A DNA stretch of 64,000 nucleotides from Bacillus sp. SM2101 (GTDB lineage Bacteria > Bacillota > Bacilli > Bacillales > SM2101), in contig NZ_JAEUFG010000001.1 of the NCBI RefSeq assembly GCF_018588585.1, forward strand, positions 186,001 through 250,000, in the 5' to 3' direction. Numbering within the stretch: position 1 is the stretch's first letter; each line of letters begins with the position of its first letter. Shown in pieces: positions 17,879 through 27,002 of the stretch. Under the pieces are notes generated by a model that was given only the letters and a program-made list of their open reading frames with translations, was not told the origin of the DNA and did not search any database. The position numbers and the translations under genes were made by a program.

Positions 17879-18400
17879 TTATGGTGAAACAGGTACATAA
17901 AGAGTTTCTAGTTTAATCTCATTCAGTTGTTCAAAGTGTCTTAACTCATGAAGGCCGATAAACTCTAGACACTGTGCTACACTTAATACACCAAACTTGG
18001 GAAAACTGATCGCTAACCTTTCTACTTCATCTTGATCTTTAATCTCATCAATTAGCCGTAACAATGTTTGTCTTGATTGAGCCAACAGTAATAGTAACTC
18101 ATCCTTCGTTGTAAATTCTTGTGAAGGTGCCCTTCCTTCTGGAACTTTACCTTTTTGAGTTCTATCGAGAATCATGAATAGTGGTTTTCTTTCTAGATTT
18201 CCAGTATTAGATTGTTCTATTGCAAATTTTATCATCTGTGTAAGTCCAGTTTCACTATCGTACAAATGGCGCAAAAGCTGTGCAATACTCCATTTATCAT
18301 CTGAACTTCGTTTATTTATTTGAGAATCTGTTAACTCTTCAACACTAGCTAGTATTTTGTTCCTAATCATGTCAATACTCATTAACTCATAATCTAACAT
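17879..18400 (-). CDS. DinB/YfiT-like putative metal-dependent hydrolase or thiol transferase
   Basis: A 173-residue four-helix protein of the DinB superfamily. The three metal-binding histidines are visible: LLRHLYDSE near residue 43 and GLHELRHFEQL near residue 148. Families with this fold include bacillithiol S-transferases and damage-inducible proteins of unknown activity. Despite the shared name it is unrelated to DNA polymerase IV at 5.6 kb. A GGTGGAG ribosome site precedes the ATG. Specific function unknown. Confidence 0.78.
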   Translation of the reverse strand: MLDYELMSIDMIRNKILASVEELTDSQINKRSSDDKWSIAQLLRHLYDSETGLTQMIKFAIEQSNTGNLERKPLFMILDRTQKGKVPEGRAPSQEFTTKDELLLLLAQSRQTLLRLIDEIKDQDEVERLAISFPKFGVLSVAQCLEFIGLHELRHFEQLNEIKLETLYVPVSP

Positions 18401-18548
18401 TTGCTCTCCACCCCTAGAAATAGATTTGCCACCCTTATTCTATTCGTTTTAGCGTGATAGTATACCAGAACAGCCAAGGTAAATTGTAAATAAACAAATT
18501 AGTTCTTTTTATATTGGATTCAAACGAAAAGAACAAAGAATAAAATAA

Positions 18549-18586
18549 AAAAGCTGTAAAAGATCGTTATATCTACTACAGCTTAA
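18549..18586. terminator. Probable terminator downstream of trhA
   Basis: AAGCTGTA and TACAGCTT, with an inner GAT/ATC pairing, form a stem flanked by A- and T-rich sequence. The surrounding 319-bp gap (18401-18719) shows no gene. Confidence 0.5.
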
Positions 18587-18719
18587 TTATAAATCCGTAT
18601 TCGTATTGTTGTTCTTGAATTAATTATTTTGTACCATCTTGTCTTCTCAATAACAATAATAATCAGTTAAATGATGTGTACTTTTTTCCTAGTATAATAA
18701 CGAAATGCACGAAAAGATC

Positions 18720-19352
18720 CTAAAAATTTAAGACTGCAAAAAAGTGTGCAGCTGAACCAGCAAGAACGAATAAATGCCAAACTGCATGGTGGTATGGAAA
18801 GCTGCGCCACATATAAAAAATCGTTCCTACTGTATAAAGCACTCCTCCAAGAACGAGTAGGTACATTCCTACCACAGGTATACTTACAGTAAGCGGCTTC
18901 CAAGCAAACACAATGATCCAACCCATTAATACATACATGAAAGTAGAAGTATAAAGAAATTTCTTAACAAAAAATACTTTAAAAATAACTCCCGCGATGG
19001 CAAGACCCCAAACTATTCCAAATAACGTCCAGCCTAACGCACCTTTAATAACAGTAAATAAAATGGGTGTATACGTTCCTGCAATAAACAAGTAAATCGC
19101 TGAATGATCAAAAATCTGAAATAAATCCTTGACCCTTCCATCAGGGAAACTATGAACTAAAGTTGAAGATAAGAATAGTAAAAGCATCGTCACACCATAT
19201 ATCGTAAAGCTAACGACATGCCATGCTGTTCCCTCTGTTGCAGCGGTAACAATGAGTATAACGAGTGCGGCTACACTTAGTAAAGCTCCAATTCCATGTG
19301 TTATGGCGTTGGCAATCTCTTCTTTTTTCGTAAATGTATGCGTTGTGGCCAT
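18720..19352 (-). CDS. trhA: Hemolysin III / TrhA (PAQR family) membrane protein
   Basis: A 210-residue integral membrane protein with about seven hydrophobic segments. EEIANAITHGIGALLS near residue 11 carries the family His, SSTLVHSF near residue 61 follows, and YHHAVWHLFVLAGSAAHFFAV near the C-terminus supplies the His pair that binds zinc in PAQR proteins. Bacterial members were first named hemolysin III; work in B. subtilis and E. coli links them to membrane fluidity control (TrhA). It is a single gene between the permease gene terminator and its own weak terminator. Confidence 0.9.
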   Translation of the reverse strand: MATTHTFTKKEEIANAITHGIGALLSVAALVILIVTAATEGTAWHVVSFTIYGVTMLLLFLSSTLVHSFPDGRVKDLFQIFDHSAIYLFIAGTYTPILFTVIKGALGWTLFGIVWGLAIAGVIFKVFFVKKFLYTSTFMYVLMGWIIVFAWKPLTVSIPVVGMYLLVLGGVLYTVGTIFYMWRSFPYHHAVWHLFVLAGSAAHFFAVLNF

Positions 19353-19395
19353 TATATCTTTTCCTTTCTTTCCGTTTCATTATATTATACTACTA

Positions 19396-19438
19396 AAAAA
19401 GAAGTGTGACATGAAAAGTTATGTTACACTTCTTCTTT
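19396..19438 (-). terminator. Terminator overlapping the end of the permease gene
   Basis: GAAGAAGTGT(A)ACAT and ATGTCACACTTCTT pair on the minus strand and run into TTTT. The permease stop codon (TAA) lies in the first arm, so coding and termination sequence are shared. Confidence 0.78.
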
Positions 19439-20704
19439 CATTTGCACTAGCTTTACTCGAGTAGATCTTTTTTTCATTTCAGCTAAAATCGCGTAAAGGG
19501 TTAGTATGCCTATTAACAACAATACCCAGATTGGTGAATATGTCAGCATCCAAAATAAGGCTACAATTAAAACCATACAACTAAAGGTAATTGCCCAGTT
19601 CTTGATGATACGCATTGCTGCTAGCAACCCAATAATTGCATTACTAATAAAAAATGCATTTGCAATTTCAACGAGTAATTCAAGGTTAACTAAATCAGTA
19701 TACAGAATAACTAAAACGATTAAATGGATACTTGCTAGTAATATTAAACTTACAATCGGGATATTTGATTTTGACTTATATCCCAACACCTTAGGTAACT
19801 TGCTATCTTCAGCTTGAGCAGAAATTAATCTTGCGATCCCACCTACGATCATAATATATGTAGTAACACATAGAGCTGAAGTAATTAATGTCAGTACAGG
19901 TATTGCATACGATCCAAAGAGAGGTGCTATGATTAACGCCAATTTGAGCTGAGAAGAGGCTTGCCCACTGCTTAAGGCAGCTGTGTCAATCCACTGATAA
20001 GCTGCAGCAACAGTTATATAAATGATCGCAATGATAATTGCACTAAAGAAAACACTCTTTTTAATCGTTTTTTCACGATCTCTCACTTCCATTGAATAGT
20101 TTCCAATAATCTCCCATCCCATCATTGCCCAAAAAAGAAGTAACACACTGTTTCCTAACGATTGAATATTAAGTGACCCTACTATTGATACTTCTGATCT
20201 ATAAAATAGTAGAGTTGAAAGGCCTCCAATAAATAATACGAGTGCTGAAATAGATGTTAATACTAATGAGATTTTTCCTAAAGATGAAATGTTTCTCAAC
20301 AATATCATCTGACATATGATTAACAGCACAACTCCATATATTTCAACTTTTATTGTTGACCATTGAAATAACAATGAAATATACTCACTCGCAGTCATTA
20401 ACACCGCTACTGGGCCTACACAAACTGCCAGTATCATAAAAACAGCTGTTAATTGCTTAATAGTGTCACCAAAAGTGTGCTTTACTGCATTCGTCACACC
20501 TGAATCACCAGGAAATAAAATACTAAGCTTGCCGAACACATAAGCAAAGGGAAAGCTTAAGATCGTAATGATCAGCCAAGCAATAATAGCGGAATTTCCA
20601 GCCTGCTCCTTAATGATTGGAGGCAATAGTATGATACCTGACCCAAGTATTGGACCGATAATTAAACCACTTAAAAGCAGTGGACCAATAAGTTTTGATT
20701 TCAT
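19424..20704 (-). CDS. APC-superfamily amino acid permease
   Basis: A 426-residue membrane protein with about 12 hydrophobic segments. The opening GPILGSGIILLPPIIKEQAG (about residues 18-37) is the conserved helix-1 substrate motif of the amino acid-polyamine-cation superfamily, similar to the YjeH-type exporters and importers. Direction and substrate cannot be told. The gene is divergent from a LysR regulator (20852-21763) across a 147-bp gap, a common arrangement for regulation of the transporter by that LysR protein. This link is inferred. The terminator stem begins inside its last codons. Confidence 0.82.
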   Translation of the reverse strand: MKSKLIGPLLLSGLIIGPILGSGIILLPPIIKEQAGNSAIIAWLIITILSFPFAYVFGKLSILFPGDSGVTNAVKHTFGDTIKQLTAVFMILAVCVGPVAVLMTASEYISLLFQWSTIKVEIYGVVLLIICQMILLRNISSLGKISLVLTSISALVLFIGGLSTLLFYRSEVSIVGSLNIQSLGNSVLLLFWAMMGWEIIGNYSMEVRDREKTIKKSVFFSAIIIAIIYITVAAAYQWIDTAALSSGQASSQLKLALIIAPLFGSYAIPVLTLITSALCVTTYIMIVGGIARLISAQAEDSKLPKVLGYKSKSNIPIVSLILLASIHLIVLVILYTDLVNLELLVEIANAFFISNAIIGLLAAMRIIKNWAITFSCMVLIVALFWMLTYSPIWVLLLIGILTLYAILAEMKKRSTRVKLVQMKEEV

Positions 20705-20851
20705 TTTGCTTCACTCCAATGTAAAATAATGATAAATCGTTTAATGTTTGTTGGTTTGATTATATCTTCGTTTCTTACTTCAGTAAAATAGATAGTTCCG
20801 AACAAAACAATCGAATAAAACGATCGATTCTTCATGAAGGGAGATATGTAA

Positions 20852-21763
20852 TTGGAACTTAAACATTTAAAAACATTTAAGGTTATTACAGATGTGGGAG
20901 GATTTACTAAAGCCGCAGATATGCTTGGTTATGCTCAATCTTCGGTTACTGCACATATTCAAACCCTTGAAGATGAAATAGGCTCTCCTATATTTGATAG
21001 GATCGGTAAAAAGGTTGTTATTACAGATGCTGGTAAAAAACTATTACCATATGCTATTCAAATGCTAGATTTATATGATCGAGCAAGACATATTGCTAAA
21101 GAGGAAGAAAACCCAGCCGGAACAATTAAAATTGGTGCCCCTGAATCCTTAACAGTTTATCGACTACCACCAATTATCTCAGCATATAAAAAGCTATATC
21201 CTAATGTACAAATTATCATTAAAACATTTGAGTGTTGGAGATTAAAAGAGTTATTACGTAGTGGCGAAATAGACATTGCCTTGCTGCTACAACCAGAACA
21301 CGAAGATTCGGATTTACAACTTACAAAACTAATAGATGAACCAATGAATGTTATTGCACCAATCGAACATCCTTTAGCTAAAAAACACGATGAACCAATT
21401 TCGATCCCATTCGATGAAACGTTTATTTATACAGAGAAAGGCTGTGATTATCGAGCAACTTTTGAAAATCACTTACTTAAGCACGGTTATGTCCCTGATA
21501 CAACACTTGAATTTTGGAGTATCGAAGCAATTAAACAATGTGTGATGTGTGGGTTAGGAATCTCATATCTTCCTTCGATAGCAGTACAAACTGAGCTGGG
21601 GGAGGGAAAGATCGCATCACTTGATTGGAAAATTGATGGTGAAAATGTATCAACATTATTAGCCATTCATAAAAACAAATGGCTCTCGCCTGCTTTAGAC
21701 GCATTTATAGAAATGTGTACACAATATTCAGTTACATGGCAAAATGAAATTGACAATGTATAA
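20852..21763 (+). CDS. LysR-family transcriptional regulator
   Basis: A 303-residue regulator. The N-terminal winged helix-turn-helix is clear: LKTFKVITDVGGFTKAADM leads to YAQSSVTAHIQTLEDEIG at residues about 5-50. The remaining residues, from about 90, form the effector-binding domain. The start is a TTG after GGGAG. It is divergent from the APC permease gene and likely regulates it and perhaps itself. A GNAT gene follows three bases later, so the two are probably cotranscribed. The inducer is unknown. Confidence 0.88.
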   Translation: MELKHLKTFKVITDVGGFTKAADMLGYAQSSVTAHIQTLEDEIGSPIFDRIGKKVVITDAGKKLLPYAIQMLDLYDRARHIAKEEENPAGTIKIGAPESLTVYRLPPIISAYKKLYPNVQIIIKTFECWRLKELLRSGEIDIALLLQPEHEDSDLQLTKLIDEPMNVIAPIEHPLAKKHDEPISIPFDETFIYTEKGCDYRATFENHLLKHGYVPDTTLEFWSIEAIKQCVMCGLGISYLPSIAVQTELGEGKIASLDWKIDGENVSTLLAIHKNKWLSPALDAFIEMCTQYSVTWQNEIDNV

Positions 21764-21765
21764 AG

Positions 21766-22236
21766 GTGCTGGTAAGGGTGATTAAAAAACTGGATATTCG
21801 TAATTCTTTAATTGCAACCGAGCTATTGAATGTCCAGCTCGTATCGTATGAGGTAGAGGCAAAAATTATTGACTATAAGAATTTACCTCCGTTAAATGAT
21901 ACAACTGAGGCGATAATGTCATGCGGGGAGGAATTCTACGGGTATTATGTTAATGAAAGGCTAGCAGGTGCAATTTCATTCAAACTTTACGACAATATGT
22001 TAGATATCCATCGATTATTCGTCCATCCTGACTTTTTCAGAGCAGGTGTAGGTAGAGCATTAGTTCAATATACGTTAAACAACTACCAAAATGTGGACAA
22101 GTATATTGTTAGGACTGGCAAAATGAATACTCCAGCAAAAAATTTATACAGTAAATTAGGATTTGTAGAAATAAAAGACGAACAAGTTGCCCCTAACTTG
22201 TTCATTACTGTATTTGAAAAGCTGTTTTCCCATTGA
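21766..22236 (+). CDS. GNAT-family N-acetyltransferase
   Basis: A 156-codon frame with the acetyl-CoA binding core IHRLFVHPDFFRAGVGRALV near residues 84-103, the typical R/Q-x-x-G-x-G/A turn of GNAT proteins. The target is unknown. The start is uncertain: GTG at 21766 has little ribosome-site support, while AAGGGTGAT a few bases further points to a start near 21790. The last codons (LFSH and stop) lie inside a dispersed palindromic repeat (22220-22376), so the repeat supplies the end of the gene. It is probably cotranscribed with the LysR gene. Confidence 0.78.
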   Translation: MLVRVIKKLDIRNSLIATELLNVQLVSYEVEAKIIDYKNLPPLNDTTEAIMSCGEEFYGYYVNERLAGAISFKLYDNMLDIHRLFVHPDFFRAGVGRALVQYTLNNYQNVDKYIVRTGKMNTPAKNLYSKLGFVEIKDEQVAPNLFITVFEKLFSH

Positions 22237-22376
22237 TTGTTACTTTTCTTTCTAAGATATAAGCACATATACAATCTAGCGTTAGTGGCATTTTCTACTT
22301 GTACAATTATTGAGCTCTCTTATAACTCATCATATTGTCTATTTAAACAATAGCAACTACGTTTACGAAAAGAGCC
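22220..22376. repeat. Dispersed palindromic repeat, copy A
   Basis: A 157-bp element whose ends are imperfect inverted repeats of the form GCTGTTTTC...ATTGTTACT and, reversed, GGCTCTTTTCG...GTTGCTATT. It aligns along its whole length with the element at 35056-35208. It overlaps the end of the GNAT gene. The rest of the gap up to 22515 is empty of recognisable features. Confidence 0.75.
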
Positions 22377-22514
22377 ATTTGAAAAGAATTTATCGTACAC
22401 TTAGTTACAAATTTAACCAAATTGTTACTACGGTTGTCAACTATTAATGTGCCATGAAATGTAGTTATAATCATGGTACGAATTACAACAATCCTTGCGT
22501 AAATGTCCATCTGA

Positions 22515-22555
22515 ACAACCCTAAGTGTAAATTACAGCTTCACTTAGGGTTGTTA
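22515..22555. terminator. Terminator of the amino-acid ABC operon
   Basis: AACCCTAAGTG and CACTTAGGGTT form a perfect 11-bp stem with a 13-base loop, 18 bp past the ATP-binding gene. Flanking T and A runs allow use from either side. Confidence 0.82.
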
Positions 22556-22572
22556 ATTAATTGAGTTTAAAA

Positions 22573-23295
22573 TTATAACACCTTTGCTAAGAAATCTTGT
22601 GCACGTTGACTTTTTGGTGAGGAGAAAAATTGTTCTGGTGCTGCATCCTCAATCAATTGACCGTCATCTAAGAACAAAATTCTATCAGCTACTTCTTTTG
22701 CAAAGCCCATTTCATGCGTTACAATAACCATCGTCATACCTGTATGGGCTAGTGATTTCATAACCTCTAACACTTCCTTCACCATCTCTGGATCTAAGGC
22801 AGACGTAGGCTCGTCAAACAGCATAACATCAGGTGCCATGGCTAGAGCACGGGCAATGGCAACACGTTGTTTTTGCCCTCCAGACAGTCGCTTAGGATAC
22901 TCATTTGCTTTATCTGAAAGCCCGACCTTCCCCAATAAATCTCTAGCCTTCGTTTCTGCTTCAGTTTTACTAACACCCTTTACTTTAATAGGAGCATACA
23001 TAATATTTTCTAGGACCGTTTTATGCGGAAATAAATGAAAATGCTGAAAAACCATCCCTACATGATGACGGACTTTCATAATATCAGTTTTAGGGTTCGT
23101 TACTTCATCTTGTCCTATCCAAACTTTACCATTCGTAGGCTCCTCTAATAGGTTAAGGCAGCGTAGAAAAGTTGACTTACCAGACCCTGAAGGTCCAATG
23201 ACAGCCACTACCTCACCAGAATCAATCATTGTCGAGACATCCTTCAATACTTCAAGTTTACCAAATGATTTATACAGGTTTTCTACTTTAATCAC
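22573..23295 (-). CDS. Amino acid ABC transporter, ATP-binding protein
   Basis: A 240-residue ABC ATPase of the polar amino acid uptake type. In order: Walker [10 protein letters not shown] near residue 33, Q-loop MVFQHFHLF near 80, signature [15 protein letters not shown] near 136, and Walker [15 protein letters not shown] near 157 followed by the switch His in [10 protein letters not shown]. It powers import with the permease and the binding lipoprotein encoded upstream. Its start overlaps the permease stop by eight bases, so translation is coupled. It is the last gene of the three-gene operon. Confidence 0.93.
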   Translation of the reverse strand: MIKVENLYKSFGKLEVLKDVSTMIDSGEVVAVIGPSGSGKSTFLRCLNLLEEPTNGKVWIGQDEVTNPKTDIMKVRHHVGMVFQHFHLFPHKTVLENIMYAPIKVKGVSKTEAETKARDLLGKVGLSDKANEYPKRLSGGQKQRVAIARALAMAPDVMLFDEPTSALDPEMVKEVLEVMKSLAHTGMTMVIVTHEMGFAKEVADRILFLDDGQLIEDAAPEQFFSSPKSQRAQDFLAKVL

Positions 23296-23977
23296 TTGTT
23301 CTCAATCTCCTTTCAATCGCTTTGCCAAGGAGGGTTAAGATCATAACCATAACATAATAAATACCTGCTGCAAATAACAATGGTTCGAAAAATCTAAATA
23401 AATCTCCTCCAACTACATATGCTGATCTCATAATATCCATGATACCAATTGTCATAACTAAAGCAGATTCTTTTGTTAATGTAATAAACTCATTCATTAG
23501 AGCTGGTAAAATATTCTTCAAGGCTTGTGGTAATACGATGTCAAGCATCATTTTACTATACGGTACCCCGAGTGCTTGTGCCGCTTCTTTTTGCCCCTTA
23601 TCTACTGCTAAAATTCCTGCCCTTATAATTTCAGAAATGTACGCTGATGAGTTTAAGCTAAATGCAATAATAGCAGCTGGAATTTTATCAATATCTCCTC
23701 CAATAAACTGCGGTAGACCATAATAGATAATAATAATTTGTAATATGAGAGGTGTTCCTCGGAAAATAGATGTATAAAAATCTGCTAGTAAAACTAGAAC
23801 CTTAATTCGACCAATTTTAAAGAGTGATATTATTACACCTAATAGAAAACCGATGATTGCCGAACTAATTACAATTTGTAAAGTAACAAAAATACCCTTT
23901 AATATGAAAGGCATTGATGGAACGATTTGTCCAAAATCTAAATTCAAAACCCTCTTCATTCCTTTCCAACTAAACAT
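23288..23977 (-). CDS. Amino acid ABC transporter, permease protein
   Basis: A 229-residue permease with about five transmembrane segments. The EAA loop is clear: [20 protein letters not shown] near residues 130-149, which contacts the ATPase. This is the HisM/GlnP type of polar amino acid permease; one gene implies a homodimer. The first ATG at 23977 lacks a ribosome site; an ATG six codons later is preceded by GGAAAGGA but very closely, so the start is uncertain. It sits between the binding protein and ATPase genes. Confidence 0.9.
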   Translation of the reverse strand: MFSWKGMKRVLNLDFGQIVPSMPFILKGIFVTLQIVISSAIIGFLLGVIISLFKIGRIKVLVLLADFYTSIFRGTPLILQIIIIYYGLPQFIGGDIDKIPAAIIAFSLNSSAYISEIIRAGILAVDKGQKEAAQALGVPYSKMMLDIVLPQALKNILPALMNEFITLTKESALVMTIGIMDIMRSAYVVGGDLFRFFEPLLFAAGIYYVMVMILTLLGKAIERRLRTSD

Positions 23978-24030
23978 TTAAAAAGGTGAGAATCGTTCCT
24001 CACCTTACAAAATCACAGTATTTCCTACTA

Positions 24031-24828
24031 TTATTCTTCTCCGCCAAACCATTTAACAATTAATTTTTCAAGCTCTCCATCTTCTTTCATCTCTTTTAAA
24101 GCACTATCAAATTCTTCCGTTAAATCACTACCTTTCGGAAATGCAATGGCATAGCCTTCTTCGTCTCCTTCAAGTGTAAAGCCCGATAAATTATCATTGC
24201 TTTTAAAATACCCTTGTGCAACTGTATCTTCTATAATGACTGCATCAAAATTCCCAATTAGTATTTCTTGTATAAGCTCTGGAACTCTACTTCTACTTTC
24301 AATTGTGATATCAACTGTTTCAGCAAGACTGTTTGCCTCATCCTCTTGAACCGAACCCAATTGTGCACCGACAACTTTTCCTTCTAAATCTTCAATTGAA
24401 GTAATTCCACTGTCCTTATTTGAAATAATCATGTTATTTGCTACATAATATATATCAGTAAAATCTGCATTTTTCCTACGATCTTCATCAGGTGTAACTG
24501 CTGAAATAACTAAGTCAAACTTACCTGTTTGTAATGCAGCGATAATCCCATCAAAAGTTGTATCCGTGAACTCTAGCTCATAGCCTAGTTTGTCAGCAAT
24601 TGCATTCGCAATGTCTACATCCAATCCGATTATATCATCACCTTGTGCTGTATCAATATATTCAAAAGGTGGGTAATCTGCCGAAGTACCAACTGTTAAT
24701 ACTTTTGTTTCAGCTTCTCCCTCAGCAGCTTGTCCGTTATCTGCACCTTCATCCTTCGTTGTTCCACATGCTGCCAACAAACCAATTACTAATATACTAA
24801 TTAAGCCTAACAAAATATTCTTTTTCAC
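24031..24828 (-). CDS. Amino acid ABC transporter, substrate-binding lipoprotein
   Basis: A 265-residue extracellular solute-binding protein of family 3. The lipobox LLAAC near residues 17-21 would anchor it to the membrane. The mature protein starts with a Glu/Gly-rich linker, then KVLTVGTSADYPPFEYI, then GLDVDIANAIADKLG, both typical of amino acid binding proteins, and GKVVGAQLGSVQEDE further on. The ligand is not certain; arginine, glutamine and cystine binders look alike here. It is the first gene of the operon. The long gap upstream (24829-25271) is AT-rich with no recognised riboswitch or gene. Confidence 0.92.
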   Translation of the reverse strand: MKKNILLGLISILVIGLLAACGTTKDEGADNGQAAEGEAETKVLTVGTSADYPPFEYIDTAQGDDIIGLDVDIANAIADKLGYELEFTDTTFDGIIAALQTGKFDLVISAVTPDEDRRKNADFTDIYYVANNMIISNKDSGITSIEDLEGKVVGAQLGSVQEDEANSLAETVDITIESRSRVPELIQEILIGNFDAVIIEDTVAQGYFKSNDNLSGFTLEGDEEGYAIAFPKGSDLTEEFDSALKEMKEDGELEKLIVKWFGGEE

Positions 24829-25271
24829 ATTTATCCCCCTTAAAACATTGTATTTTTATGCAAGTAATTGTATTTTAACATAAATCTATAATTATGCAAC
24901 AAAAATAATTATTATGTTTACTAGAATGTATCACCTCTTTTTGGATGGCTCTTTTCTAAACCTATTTACTAAATTAGAACACAAATAAGGCTTTATGTGG
25001 CTTTCATCTATACAGAAGAGTATATACTCCACGACCACTCATCTAATACATGTTTTATTCTAAATATGAAATCTATTATGTATTCAAGATTTAGTTATAT
25101 GTATATGGCACATTGAGAGGGATTCATTACCATTGATATCGTATACTTTGTCGCTTTTGAGATTAATATAGAACAGCAATAATAATTTTATTCAATTACC
25201 TCATTCTTATATGAGAAAATAATTTTTAGTAAGCGTTTTCATTTATAAGTATATATACAGCCTTTCTAAAG

Positions 25272-25320
25272 AAAAGCCTTATAGAAATGTTTAGACACAA
25301 TTCATTAAGGCTTTATTCTC
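25272..25320 (-). terminator. Terminator downstream of brxB
   Basis: On the minus strand AAAGCCTTA and TAAGGCTTT are separated by a roughly 25-base loop and followed by TCTTT. It lies 17 bp past the brxB stop codon. Confidence 0.55.
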
Positions 25321-25336
25321 TAGAGGATAAGCGTGT

Positions 25337-25774
25337 TTATATTTCTTCACAATACTTTTCAAATGATGCTTGGAGCTTATTAATAACTGCCGTTGGTTCA
25401 TGCCCTTCTATTTCATGACGTTCTACCATCGTGCAAATTTTGCCGTCCTTTAATAAAGCAAAGCTAGGCGAAGATGGTGGGTAGCCTTCAAAGTATTCTC
25501 TAGCTTGAGCAGTCGCTTCTTTATCCTGTCCAGCAAAAACTGTCACTAAATGATCAGGGCGTTTATCGTAGTGGACTGCATGGGTAGCAGCTGGTCTAGC
25601 AATCCCCCCTGCACAGCCACAAACAGAATTAACCATAACTAATGTTGTTCCAGAACGCTGGAAAGCTGCTTCTACATCATCTATCGTAGTCAATTGCTCG
25701 TAACCCGCTGCATCCATTTCTTGACGAGCTTGACGAACAACATCATTCATAAACAAGTTAAAATCAATATTCAT
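25337..25774 (-). CDS. brxB: Bacilliredoxin BrxB (YqiW)
   Basis: A 145-residue thioredoxin-fold protein of the BrxA/BrxB family. The redox motif is [14 protein letters not shown] near residues 50-63, containing the Cys-Gly-Cys signature. BrxA and BrxB remove bacillithiol from mixed disulfides on proteins after oxidative or hypochlorite stress. B. subtilis yqiW lies in the same yqi/yqj neighbourhood. It follows meaB on the same strand after 97 bp and is followed by a terminator. Its presence implies a bacillithiol-producing cell. Confidence 0.93.
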   Translation of the reverse strand: MNIDFNLFMNDVVRQARQEMDAAGYEQLTTIDDVEAAFQRSGTTLVMVNSVCGCAGGIARPAATHAVHYDKRPDHLVTVFAGQDKEATAQAREYFEGYPPSSPSFALLKDGKICTMVERHEIEGHEPTAVINKLQASFEKYCEEI

Positions 25775-25871
25775 TTACAATATCACTCCCTTAATTATCA
25801 ACCTATTACTATGATAGCAAGTAATCAATCTTATTTGCAATGATTTCACTATATAAACGTATAAAACATAA

Positions 25872-27002
25872 CTAGTTTTCATTAAAATACAATGCAAGTA
25901 ACTGTTGAACAGCTAACGTTACTGGTACATTCCCTGATATTACATTACTCTCTACTTGAGGTAATCTTCCTTTTATTTGTGGATGAGTAAAAAACCTTGT
26001 TTCTAGCTGATCTTTAATTGTCGCATATATCCATTCTTTCATTTGTGCTTTTCTACGGCTTTCAAAAGTACCAGCTGCCTTTGTCTGATCTACAAATTCA
26101 TTAATAATTTTCCATACATTATCAATTCCTTTTCCAAAGAGCGCTGAACACGTATACGCTTTCGTTTCCCACCCTTCAGTAGCGGGTCGTAAATAATGTA
26201 GAAATCGATTATAATCTCGTTGTGCCATCTCCGCATGACGCTTATTTTCGCCATCTGCTTTATTGATAATTAACGCATCAGCCAGTTCAAGTACACCCTT
26301 TTTCATCCCTTGTAACTCATCGCCTGCCCCTGTAAGAACGAGTAATAAAATGAAATCAACCATCGTTCTAACTACGATTTCACTTTGCCCTACACCAACT
26401 GTTTCAACAAGGATAACATCAAAGCCTGCCGCTTCACAGAGCAACATCGTTTCCCTCGTTTTCCGATGTACTCCCCCAAGCGTCCCACCTGAAGGTGATG
26501 GCCGTACAAATGCCCGGGGGTGTCGAGATAGGTTCTCCATCCTAGTCTTATCTCCAAGAATACTTCCTCCAGTAATTGAACTACTAGGATCAACAGCTAA
26601 TACCGCAACATGATACCCTTGGTCACAAAGATATGTACCAAAAGATTCAATGAATGTACTTTTGCCTGCACCAGGGACCCCAGTAATGCCTATTCGAATA
26701 GAGGAACCTACATGTGGAAGTAATTCATTTAAAACAGCCTGAGCTTTTTCGACATGTCTCTGTGCGTTGCTCTCGATTAACGTTATCGCTTGAGCCAACA
26801 TTGTTCGATCTTTGTTTAATACTCCATCAACATAGTCATTTACTTGCTTCTCCGTTTTTCTCATAAACTTCTTGTTTTCAGAATGTTGACTTTCCATCCC
26901 ATCGTGACTACCAGCTACACCTTTTTTAATATATGATGTAAAGCTGTCATTTTCTTTTGAAGGTACCCAATCAGGTCTTTCATTTATATTCGTCACTAAC
27001 AT
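25872..27002 (-). CDS. meaB: Methylmalonyl-CoA mutase-associated GTPase
   Basis: A 376-residue G3E-type P-loop GTPase that protects and reloads the B12-dependent methylmalonyl-CoA mutase. Walker A is [12 protein letters not shown] near residue 105; [20 protein letters not shown] follows near 138, [10 protein letters not shown] near 200 is the Walker B/switch region, and INKADG near 248 is the base-specificity motif. The frame is open further upstream, but the ATG at 27002 is six bases after GAGG. It starts inside mutB and overlaps it by 23 bases, so the two are probably translationally coupled. Confidence 0.93.
   Translation of the reverse strand: MLVTNINERPDWVPSKENDSFTSYIKKGVAGSHDGMESQHSENKKFMRKTEKQVNDYVDGVLNKDRTMLAQAITLIESNAQRHVEKAQAVLNELLPHVGSSIRIGITGVPGAGKSTFIESFGTYLCDQGYHVAVLAVDPSSSITGGSILGDKTRMENLSRHPRAFVRPSPSGGTLGGVHRKTRETMLLCEAAGFDVILVETVGVGQSEIVVRTMVDFILLLVLTGAGDELQGMKKGVLELADALIINKADGENKRHAEMAQRDYNRFLHYLRPATEGWETKAYTCSALFGKGIDNVWKIINEFVDQTKAAGTFESRRKAQMKEWIYATIKDQLETRFFTHPQIKGRLPQVESNVISGNVPVTLAVQQLLALYFNEN

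Noticed and set aside
25228-25241. AGTAAGCGTTTTCA, a 13/14 match to the cre consensus.
   Set aside because: It lies beyond the brxB terminator and about 400 bp upstream of the ABC operon, with no promoter nearby; probably chance.
24829-25271. The long AT-rich leader region of the amino-acid ABC operon, considered for a T-box or riboswitch.
   Set aside because: No T-box sequence, anticodon-like stem or antiterminator pair was recognised.
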